In this document: positions 47,001 to 59,000 of the stretch, piece by piece
Layout: each line of letters begins with the position of its first letter
Position numbering within the stretch: the stretch's first letter is position 1
From: Ligustrum vulgare
Taxonomy: Eukaryota; Streptophyta; Magnoliopsida; Lamiales; Oleaceae
DNA: 64,000 bases
NCBI GenBank assembly: GCA_963555705.1
Contig: OY743172.1
Location: 26,039,446-26,103,445, forward strand
Direction: 5' to 3'
Notes under the pieces: model-generated
What the model saw: the letters and a program-made list of their open reading frames with translations, nothing else
What the model was told of the DNA's origin: nothing
Database searches by the model: none
Program-made: the position numbers and the translations under genes

Positions 47001-50000
47001 TTTTAGTATTTTCGAAACTAAAAAAAAAAAGGCCTCAAAACAGCGAAGAGAACAGGGCTAAGGATAATTCTCTACTTCTTCTTTAAGTAGCGATCCCATT
47101 GGTTCTTTTCTTCCTTTCCCTCCCTCCCTCCCTCCCAATACCAATTTCCTAAAGAAGCAAAAAAGAAGAGTAATGATATGATGCCTTCACCAAGATTAGC
47201 CCACAACCATTACCGTTGCTAGCGTTTTGTAACGCACTGCGCGTAAAACTGTCGAAGACCCCAAAATTTTTGCCGAGATATGCTCTTGGATGTGCACAAG
47301 GACATGTTACTAAAGGTAAGAAATTGAGGTTCTTAGAAGGTTCCAGAAGATTGTAGGACTTGATGAAATTAGCTAGATCTGAAAGACTCCCAAGGATGAA
47401 AGTTGAAGAGCTTTCTAGAACATTGAGTAGAATTCTTCAAGATAAGGGGATTCTAGAATAGTCTTGAAGTGCATACATTTAGGAATTCTCTAGATCTTAC
47501 ATGATAGATCTTTGTGCAAATATTTGTATAGATATTTTCAGTCCCGATCTAGTGTCCACAGTGGGTATCATAAAATATGCCCACTATGGTTGTGATGTTG
47601 CCACGTGTCCCATTATATATTTTTTGGGACACATGGCAACATCACATCCACAGTGGGTGTCATAAAATTTGCCCACTATGGGCACTAGATCAATTCCGTA
47701 GATATTTTAATAGATTTTTCTAGATTATAGATTTTGTAATAGAATAATCTAGAGAAGAAATTATAGTCATTGGATCAAGATGATCCCTATCGTCCATTCT
47801 ATGGATGTGGTAGTATAAATAGGGTAAATGTCCCAATTTGTAACCATCCAAGAATTTGAGTGACTTATCATATAGTGAGAGCTTGAGAGTTGGTGTAAAG
47901 CACTTCTGGAAGAGAGTCCTAAGTGTTTGTCGGGTGTTGTAATATTAGAGAGTTTTAATGCATAAAGTATATCTACTTTCTAATATCGTTTGTCAGTTTT
48001 CCCTTGCTACTTGGTTGTGAGCACTAGAATAGTGTTTGGTGAAGGAGCGATGTTGATTTAGCTATTATCCGACGGGCGGATTGAAGAGCTAAATGTCACA
48101 TGGAGCTTGAAATCTAAAAGTCAGTGAAAGTCTGCCGTCAAAACATAAAATCCTAGTGACGCCAACTAATATTATTTCATCTAGGAGTAAAGAAATTTCA
48201 ACAACAATAAATTTTATTCTCAAACGATAGAAAGGAAATCTGATTTCCATTATCCAACCATTCCAACCACCGATGCAGTACCCTGCATCCTGAAGACTTC
48301 TCGGGAAGAATCAATATTCCTGCACCGCTAACCAACCTCCTTAACAACCATTAAAAAAAAAAAACCATTATCATCTCGCACGCAATTGAAACCATATTAA
48401 AAAAAGTAATGGTACAAAAAAGACTTCCAGTGATGCAAACCACGTAGCAATTGTAGCTACGCAACCCACAAAATATTGAAATCGACCCAAGAACGCCAAA
48501 AAATCACGATTTATGGATCCAATTAAAATTAATTGAACCAAGCAACCAATACAATCACTGAGATATATTGACCTCTTGATCACAAGCAATAATAATTCTC
48601 ACCGAGATTTGAACAAATAAGAATAACTCGCAAGTTCGAATTTTATTCAATGAAGAATAAGATTGTGAAAGCAAAATAGCATCTCAATTATAATATCAAA
48701 GTTGTGTGTATGAATAATGAAAATTACATCCCTATAAATAGGGTCAAAACCTGACTAAAGAGTTTTAATTATACTAGGAAAGAAATACCTAAAAATAAGG
48801 AAAATAATTAAAATCCTAAAATAACGCGTATAGCTATTTACGGCCGTGAATCCTCTTCCTTTACGGCCGTAACTTGGTTTCTGTTTAACATTTACGGCTG
48901 TGCGACATATTTTTACGGCCGTAAGTCATATTTCCAAAAAATCATAATTTTAACAGAGACTGCGTTACGGCCGTGACAATGTGGTTTACGGCCGTAAATC
49001 CAATTCTTCACAAATTTCAGTTCTTTTGCAGTAGACTTGTTACGGCCGTGAGTAGTGTATGTTACGGCCGTAAATTTGAGATTTCACAATTTTCTTCGAC
49101 GGCTTGAATGAGGTTGATCCACTCGTCGTTTTGGCTCGGCCCCAACATGGAACTTGCTTCTTTTGACGACACGAACATTGTTTTGACTATTGTTTCTTGT
49201 ACTAGCTTGTCCATTGCTTCATTGGCCCTCTTTGTTTGCAATCGAGTCATTGATGCGTGTCGCAATGCACCAAAATAATAAATAATTCCTTACTCGCTAA
49301 ATATTAATTAATAATGTAGTAGTGAAAGTAAGGGTCGATCCCACGAAGAACGGAAACTACTTTTAGTTGTTCGATTAATTAGAATGGAATGGGGGGTTTT
49401 GTTGTTTGAATTGTTTGAATGAAAATTATGCATAAAATAAATAATTAAATATGACTAGAGAAATAATATGAGAAGAAATCTTGTTCTCGGGTTCGGTTGT
49501 GCCCTCAATTAATGTTATACATTTCCTTGTACCGTGTTTCTATTCCTAACTCAATTATCAATCATAAATAATCAACAAGCTCTGATTATCTAAATTCTTC
49601 CTTATGTGTATTGATTCAAAATAAGCTCTTCGAACCAATTCTAGTCACAGACAATCCTAAACAAGCTCTTAGGATTTAATGCATGACTAGTATGAAAATT
49701 TAGAAGAATAGATTGAATTGGATCGTTAATTACACGAGCTCGAATTAATCAATCCAAGTTGAATTATTACTAAACCTGCACGAGATTTATTTGCTACTAA
49801 AGTAAAGATTCAATGACAATTACGGATCAAAAATCTAAACATAGCATATTCATGAATCCAAAGATCAATAATCCAATTGGCCAAATTAAACTATTAATCA
49901 AATAAACTCAATTAACATTCAAAACATAATAATCCAACAATTGAAATAATGGAATGAATTCACGCTACTAATTTGTAGGAAAAGAAAATAACATAATTGA

Positions 50001-53000
50001 GTTAACACAACTTCCCCTTTGAACAAGATATGAAATTTAGCCTAGCATGGTTGTGGTAGATTCTTCAAGTTGCTTCATGAATTCCATTGTTGTTGATGTT
50101 CTTTGACTTGAAAATCTCTCAAGAATGCTCTATATTTTGCTCTCAATTTTCTTCAATGTCTAGCCTCTTTCACAATAATAAAAGTCCTTTTTCTTGTCAT
50201 GAAACTCCCTTTTTATAGCCTCAATTTCGTGCCCTAGCTTTGAGAGCAAGAAATCCAAAATTATGGAAAGAATTGAAATAAGGAAATTTTTGACTTGAAG
50301 ATTTACGGCCGTAACATTCCTTTTACGGCCGTAATTGAGTTTCTGCATATTTCCTTAAATTGGAGTTACGGCCGTAACATTTTGATTTACGGCCGTAACT
50401 TTTCCTTTACGGCCGTAAAGTGGTTTCTGCTTATTTTCAACTTGCTTCACGACACTTTCACGGCCGTAACCTTATTTTCTTACGGCCGTAACTTTATTTG
50501 CCTGAAAGTCCCCAAACTTCAGTTTTGAGCGCATTTTGGTCCTTTTTTCTTCTTTTCTCTTCTTTTAGGATCCTATACAATATAAAACATAAAATGCATC
50601 AATAATACTTAGATAGAATCACATTATGGCATTTTCAAGGATATAAGTGTATAAAATAAACGTCAATATAACACTTATCAAATCCCCCCACACTTGAACC
50701 ATTGTTCGTCCTCGAACAAAGATTCACCATGAAAGAAATAGGACTCAAACAATAGATTACAATTTAGAGATTTGAGGTTGCAACCCACTTTTCTTTAACA
50801 AGAATGTTCCATTGCATGATCGGATTGTGTTAGTGTGTGCTAGAGATGCAACGCCCTTTATTTCCCAACCCAATCATGGCTCGTTATGGTTTATTTCCTT
50901 TCACCTCTCGTGTTCACTCACCTCCCAACCATTATTGAGTGGCTACAAGAAAAATAGTTTTGCCCAATTTTAGAGGAATTCATTTGCGTAAACCGAGTTA
51001 TTCATGATGTGAATTCAGTCAACACAGTACCCCCGACCACATTCATACCACCAACCCTAGACCAAGCAATTCAAACCACTCATAAGCATATGTAATGGGT
51101 TTTAACACCCTCACAAGATATTTCTCTCGTCGCACAAAGTGTATAAGGGGTTGAATTTTCGCTCAGCTCTCTGCATGGATAAGTCAGTACCACAGATTGC
51201 CTTACTGTCATAATCGGAGCCAACAATAACACAAGTGCAAAGCGAAGGTCTTTATTTGGTTGTAACGGGGCTTCGGGTCAGGTAGGATAAAAGGATATAT
51301 TTAGGCTGAGTCTCTGCCCTTCTTAGTCCTAGGTAATCCCAAAACAAAATCCATAGAGATATCGACCAAAGGTTCACTAGGGACGGGTAAAGGCATATAT
51401 AATCCATGAGGTTTAATCCTAGATTTTGCCTTCTTGCAAGTAAGGCATCTACTACAAACCCGAACCACATTAATCTTCATCTTAGGCCAATAGAAATGTT
51501 CACTTAGGATTTCGATGGTCTTTTTAATTCCAAAATGACCCATTAGACCTCCACTATGAACCTCTCTCACAAGTAACTCCCTCATTGAACACCTAGGGAC
51601 ACACAGTTTATTTTCTCGGAATAAATAATCATCATGTTTAAAAAACTTATCCACAGTCCCTTTACCACATGAATCATAAATACTAGAAAAGTCCGGATCA
51701 TTAGCATACATGTCCTTAACGTATTCAAACCCAAGCAATTTAGAATGCAAAGAAGTTAAAAGAATATACCTTCGAGACAATGCATCTGCCACCACATTTT
51801 CCTTACCTTGTTTGTACTGGATGACATAGGGAAATGTTTCGATGAACTCTACCCATCTTGCATGTCTCTTACTCAGCTTAGCTTGACCCCTTAAATGCTT
51901 CAAGGACTCATGATCGGTGTGAATCACGAACTTTTGTGGCCACAAGTAATGTTGCCATGTCTCCAAGCGCGCACTAGTGAGTATAACTCCTTGTCATATG
52001 TGGGATAATTGAGAGCAGCCCCCTTTAGCTTTTCGCTAAAATAGGCTATTGGCCTTCGATCCGTTATGTTGTTGATGGCTCTACAATCAACACACATTCT
52101 CCAAGTCCCGTCCTTCTTTGGTACAAGTAACACAGGTACGGCACATGGACTCATGCTCTCCCTTATGTAACCCTTGCTCATCAACTCCTCCATTTGCTTT
52201 TGAAGCTCCTTCGTCTCCTCGGGATTACTCCTATAAGCGGGACGGTTTGGAATGACTGCTCCAGGTACAAAATCAATCTGATGCTCAATACCTCGAATGG
52301 GCGGCAACCCACTAGGTATATCCTCCGGAAATACATCGTCAAATTCCTGCAAGAGAGAAATAGCCAAACTAGGGAGGGGTTTGTTAGCTTCATCAAGGAT
52401 AAGGAATGACTCCTTGTACAATAAAAGGACCATTGGTCGATTTTCCAAGAAAGCCTTCTTGATTTCACTACTTTTGGCATAGAAGCTCACTCTTGGTTTT
52501 TCTTTTCTGGCACTCTTCGCTCCCTCTCCTTTTTCTGAGGGATGTACCCCAACACTCTTTTTTTCTCTCGCCTCTCCTTTTTCTGGAGTCGTGGCTCTAA
52601 CCCTCTTTTCCTCTCATTTTTCTGAGGTCGTGGCCTCAACTCTCTTTTTCTCAATATTCCTCACCTTTTGTTCTTCATCATTTTTCAATTTAACTTGATC
52701 TGCATAAACTTGTGATGGTGTCAATGGTGTAAGTGTAATTTTTCTCCCATCCTTGGTAAAACTATACCTATTTTTATACCCGTCATGTGTCACCTTCCTA
52801 TCATACTGCCAAGGCCTACCCAACAAAATGTGCCCGGCTTACATAGGAACCACATCACACATCACTTCATCCATATAGCTACCAATCGAAAAATTTACTA
52901 ACACCCTCCTATTCACCTTAATTTCACCACTATCATTTAACCACTGAAGTCTATAAGGTGATGGATGCTTTAACAATGGTAACCCTAATTTCTCAATTAG

Positions 53001-56000
53001 TGTGGTACTAACAACATTTGTACAACTACCACCATCAATAATCATACTACATACCTTCTCTTGGATGCGACACCGTGTATGAAATATGTTCTCCCTCTGT
53101 TGCTCCACGTCATCCACGTTGACTTTGGCACTAAGGGCTCGTCTCGCTACTAATAACGTCCCATGCTCCCCGGATAACAATTCCTCATTATCACTAGCTT
53201 CCTCCAAAGCGGGCATGTCGCTGTAGTCTTTCTCATCGCTGCCACTTTCCCAAGCCCCCTTTGCTCGCAAGGTAATAACACGCCTATTAGGGCATTGAGA
53301 AGCCACATGTCCTCTTCCCAAGCATTTGAAGCATTGGATATCTTTACTCCTAGATGGTTGAGACTCCCCTTTGGGTGAAAATTTTTTAACGGACTCCTCC
53401 TTTCCCTTGGGTACTTCAAACTTTCCTTTTGGTGCCTTAAACTTCCCTTTAGAAACAGCCCCATCGCCTTTATTTTCCCACTTCGGCTTCCAAGACGGAT
53501 TAGAACCCGAAGAACCCGACTGATACTTAGCTGTCTCTTTTCTCTTCAATTGTTTCTCCACTTTCATGGCCATATGTAGCATATCTTCTAACTCCACATA
53601 GTGTTGCAATTCGACCATATTTGCTATATCTCTATTCATCCTCCTCTACATTGGTTCTAAGCATTAACATCTCCATCTCCTTATGATAATCCTCAACACT
53701 CTTAGAACCTTGGTAAATACTTTGCAGTTTTCGATGAAGTTCCCTATGGTAATGACTAGAAACAAACCTCTTCCTCATGACAGCCTTTAATTCACCCCAT
53801 GTACTAATAGGTCTCTCACGATTTCGCCTCCTAGAGGTTGCTAATTGATCCCACCAAGTAAGTGCATAATCAGTGAATTCAAGGACTGCAACCTTAACCT
53901 TTTTCTCCTCCGTATAGCTGTAGCAATCGAATATCAACTCAATTCTTTTCTCCCACTCTAAATATTGTTCCGGATCACTCCGACCCTTAAAGGAAGGAAT
54001 AGTTGTTTTGATATTACCCATGCCACGATCCTGTCGATCCCCAACATCCTCTCTACCTCGTCGTTCATGCCTAAGATCTCTATCCATAAGTGCCCCATCA
54101 TCATACCCATCAAATTCATCTTCTTCCCCCGTCTCTATCCTATGACCACGCCCCACTTGTCTCCGCACATTGGGCGCTTCCTTAGGCCGCTCTAACCTTT
54201 CAATCCTGCTTGACATAGCCACAAGCATTTTCTCAAAGCGTTGTGCCAATTCTTCCACCATGTTGACTTGATCGCTGTTCTTTGCTGTAGTAGAATTTTC
54301 CGACATCCTAAACTAAGTAATATATGCCTCACGTGTATTTCGCTCGTGTATCACTCAATTTCTGGCTTTTACCCTCTATTGATCTCACCTCTCTGCCTTT
54401 TTCCACTCAATGACTTTCACCCCAATTGCTTCAAAGAACGAACCCAAACTCAAACAAGTTTAAGTCCGAATGATTCAAATCGTGTATGAGTGAGAATTTA
54501 TGAATTTGTTGGAAAACTCGAAGAAGACTTTTAGAGAATGGAATTAGACTCTATATAGGACTTGATACTTTTATGGGAAATAAGATTGTTTCAAGAAAGT
54601 ATTTCTTGAAATCAAATAACAACTTTTTCTTTTGCTGTTGAAATTTTCGTTTTTTTTTTTTGACACTTTTTGGATTAAAGACTCAAGAACTGGAAGAACA
54701 TGAAGAACATGATTAAAGAAGACTCAAGAAAACAAAACAAAGATATAACCTTGATTTTTGGAGCCTAAGCTCTGATACCAAATGATGCAAACCACGTAGC
54801 AATTGTAGCTACGCAACCCACAAAATATTGAAATCGACCCAAGAACGCCAAGAAATCACGATTTATGGATCCAATTAAAATTAATTGAACCAAGCAACCA
54901 ATACAATCACTGAGATATATTGACCTCTTGATCACAAGCAATAATAATTCTCACCGAGATTTGAACAAATAAGAATAACTCGCAAGTTCGAATTTTATTC
55001 AATGAAGAATAAGATTGTGAAAGCAAAATAGCATCTCAATTATAATATCAAAGTTGTGTGTATGAATAATGAAAATTACATCCCTATAAATAGGGTCAAA
55101 ACCTGACTAAAGAGTTTTAATTATACTAGGAAAGAAATACCTAAAAATAAGGAAAATAATTAAAATCCTAAAATAACGCGTATAGCTATTTACGGCCGTG
55201 AATCCTTCCTTTACGGCCGTAACTTGGTTTCTGTTTAACATTTACGGCCGTGAGACATATTTTTACGATCGTAAGTCATATTTCCTAAAAATCATAATTT
55301 TAACAGAGACTGCGTTACGGCCGTGACAATGTGGTTTACGGCCGTAAATCCAATTCTTCACAAATTTCAGTTCTTTTGCAGTATACTTGTTACGGCCGTG
55401 AGTAGTGTATGTTACGGCCGTAAATTTGAGATTTCACAATTTTCTTCGACGGCTTGAATGAGGTTGATCCACTCGTCGTTTTGGCTCGGCCCCAACATGG
55501 AACTTGCTTCTTTTGACGACACGAACATTGTTTTGGCCATTGTTTCTTGTACTAGCTTGTCCATTGCTTCATTGGCCCTTTTTGTTTGCAATCGAGTCAT
55601 CGGTCCCCTTTAATCATCAACGGATCTTTGTGCGGGCTTGTATTCGTGATCTGGATCACATCATCCAGCTACCATAACAACCCCTAGAACACAGGCACCA
55701 CCAACAGCATAGCCTCCAAACTCCCAAGTATTACACCCTCTAGTTTAAGCCAATAGATTAACCTAGGAAAGAAAATTACTAGCCCCTCCACCAAATTCCT
55801 AAACCTGAAACTCACGCACCTGTAGTACAAAATTCTTTTAGCTGATCTAAAGTTCAAGAATTTCATGAAGAAACAAACAATGGACTGTTGAAGGATTATG
55901 TTTGAAAGATTGATTCAGTGGTGATGATTGTGTTCTCAAAGTTGGTATGGTACTCCCAGAGATAGTCTGGGATGTTTTCTGAGTTTCAAATGATTATGTT

Positions 56001-59000
56001 GGTGGAGACCGACCCCCCCACCTCCCTTTTTTTTGTGTGTTTGGCAGGAGTGGTGGTGGTTTTGGGAAAGAGGAGGTGGCTTAGAAGACTTGCAAAAATT
56101 GTTTTGAAGGGTCATGCTAAAAAAGATGGGGCAGCGAGTTTACATTGTTGGATTTCCCGCACTATTTGAGAGGGGTGAGAGAGTATGAAACTTTGGGGAC
56201 CATGTTGGTATACTTTCTTTTGGTTAGTCCAAATAAAGGGTAATTTTGGAAAAGATAGTAAAATTATGTCCATTTAAGGCTAAATAACACTGTATTGAAA
56301 TGACCAAGTAAAATGAGCCATTCATTTTAAAATGGAGGGAGTAATATTTTTAATATTGATGCAACATGCTATAATGTTATCAATCTTCAGTCTAATCATG
56401 TGATTTTGTGATAATTCTATTAAGTTTATGCATTGATTTAGGAATGCAAAGGCAGAAGCAGTATCTTGTTAAGTACCACGGCCTTGCTCATGTCCACAAC
56501 CATTGGGTGCCGGAGAAACAATTGCTTCCTGAAAATTATTATCTTATTGTAGAATTTAATTCAAAACATCAGGTTAAATCATTTCTTCCCTATATATTCG
56601 ATTTGATTTCTTGAGTGCTTAATAACTATAATTTTTCTGATAATTAGGCTGTGAAGTGGAAAGCAGAATGGACAGTGCCACATCGTCTGTTGAGGAAAAG
56701 ATCAATTATCTTCTCTAGACAGCAAAATAAGATTCAGATCACACCTTCTATTGATATTTCAGATTGCCAGTATGAATGGCTTGTGAAATGGCATGATCTT
56801 GGTTATGAGCATGCTACATGGGAGTTGGATAATTCTGACACTCTAAGCTCCCCTCGAGGTCAGAACCTCGTGAAAGATTATGGAATTCGTCTTCAGAAGG
56901 CAAAGAGAACAGTTGACAAGGTCAATATATGCCAGAAAATGTTGATTTTGTCGTTATTCTTTAATCCTTTAGTTAATTTTGAATACTAATGAGTAATGAT
57001 TAGTTTTCTAATGCTGTGGCGGAAACTTCATCATCACGTACTATGAATAAGCTTTTTATTCTAAATTTTAGCAAATCATTGTGCATGTCTTTGTTTTTGT
57101 TTTAAGTGGAAGCTGGGATTTACTGGTTTCAGATTCATGTTTTGGGGGCTTATGAAATATCTCTCCACTTCATGTTCTTTATCTGATATTTGGGTTTTTA
57201 AGACAAGCCGGGAGGATATTACAGGTGTGGAATTAAAGAAATTTAGCTGAATAGATTCGAAATGGTGAACAATTTTTCTATTTAGGTATAGGTACATTGT
57301 TCACAAATATGTTAAAATTGGAGATGATGATATAATAAATTTATAAAAGGTTTCTTAATATTACAACTATTCTGGTTTATCATGTGATTAGTATGCACCT
57401 TTTTTAGATCAAAAGGAGAATATTATAAAACGAAAATAGGACCAGATGCTAAGGCGTGAGTGTTGACCTAGTGATGAACAGTGTATTTTAAAGGTGATTG
57501 GAACGTAATTGGGATGAAGCAAGGCAAATGGAATTAGGAATAGCAGCGGAAGGGTTTTGTACTGAAATGCACTTGGCCTCTGACCTTTAATTCTCTTGGA
57601 TTTCCTCAAAACAGTATCCTTTAATTTAAAGGGCTGATATCGAAAAGTCGATCATTCATAAAAGGTTGATCTTATTATGATCTCAAGTTCTCCAATTTGA
57701 AATTTGTTAATACTTCTTCCGTTCCATTTACATAGACTTTCTTTCCTTTTTTCTTGTTGCAATTATATATACTTGTTTCTTTATTGAGAAATATTTATTT
57801 TGTTTGTTTACTAATGTACCCTATTTATTACTTCTAATAATAATAGTTTTGATATTAATAAGGGTAAGTTGGAAATTTTCTTTACAAAAATTACCTTTTC
57901 AATAACATTAAATATGTTCTCTTAATCTGTGTGAAAAGTCAAACAAGTCTATAGAAATGGGACGGAGGGAGTATTACATAACTTTATCAATGTGGTGCAT
58001 ATTAATATTGATCTTAAGTTTCAACTGTACGGACACTTACCCATCCACTGCTAATAGCACTACCATTAGCATTGTAATTGCGTTTGCACGTTATTGCTGA
58101 TACTGCAGAGCCAAAAAGGATCATATTTCGAGCTCTCAAAGCTTCCAGCAGGAGGATCACTTCCGAGTTCTTACAACATATTGAAACATGTGAACAAGTT
58201 GCGCCAGTGCTGGTACAACAACCAGAACGCTGTTGTTTTTGATAACCAGGTGATCTTTGTTTGGTATTTTTATTGAAAAGTGTAGTCTAGGTTACTTGCT
58301 GTTCCGTGCATTGTTTTAATTACTAATATTTTCTTTTGATTACTACCTAACCTCTGGTGTTTTTCATATACTTCCAATATTTTCTTCTTGTTCACTTTCT
58401 TAAAGATTCTGTCCATTGCTTAACCTCCATTGCTTGTGAGTGCATCAATTGACATTTCAATATGTGTGTGTTGAGTAAAAGTCATATTTCAATAAGCTTC
58501 TCTCTCTCTCTTTTCAATTTTCTTCTGGATAGGAGTTTCTAAGCTCCTTCCCAATATTGTAGTGGGGGGTTTGGAATTGATTTTTAATAAGGTTGAAGTA
58601 GTATCTTTTATAAATGTGAACAGATAATCTAATGGACTGTATTGATTGTAACCTTGCAGGAGTGGACAATGACTGCGATTTCCTTTGTTCTGTCTTTGAC
58701 CGAAGTCTGTCAGCCTTTCCTTATTATTGTGGCTTCAGATGCAATTTCTAAATGGGAAACTGAGTTCACACGACTGGCCCCATCCATTGCTGTCACAGTT
58801 TATAGCGGAAGCAGAGATACGAGGAGAAGTATTAGGACATTTGAATTTTATGAGGAAGGGGGTTGCATGATGCTTCATGTACTCTTGTCTTCTCCAGAAG
58901 CTGTTTTTGAGGTATGACGATTGCTTCAGCCTTCTTATTTTGACGTCAGGATCTTGGCTAATGTTTTTTAGGGTCAATTATTTTTGTAGCTCAAGTAAAT

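Larger units (their letters stand above)
48431..55663 (-). mobile_element. Gypsy LTR retrotransposon in MOM1 intron 5, antisense, internally deleted
   Basis: 5' LTR 54783-55663 (881 bp, TGATGCAAACC to GGATCACATCA). The 3' LTR starts at 48431 and is cut at 49250 by another LTR fragment. Target duplication TCCAG (48426-48430 and 55664-55668). Primer site TGGTATCAGAGC is the reverse complement of 54769-54780. Gag, protease, part of RT, RNase H and part of integrase follow in Gypsy order. Where both LTRs exist (about 820 bp) I count about ten substitutions and one 2-bp gap, so it is young compared with the copia. It is disabled by deletions, frameshifts and a stop in the protease. Confidence 0.93.
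45979..56441 (+). other. MOM1-like intron 5 (10.5 kb) with a Gypsy insertion
   Basis: Holds a MITE-like element (46108-47057), a LTR-like region with a hairpin MITE (about 47270-48180) and the Gypsy element 48431-55663. The stretches 48180-48430 and 55669-56441 show nothing recognisable. Splice sites GTATGT...TTTAG and phases still fit. Confidence 0.75.
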
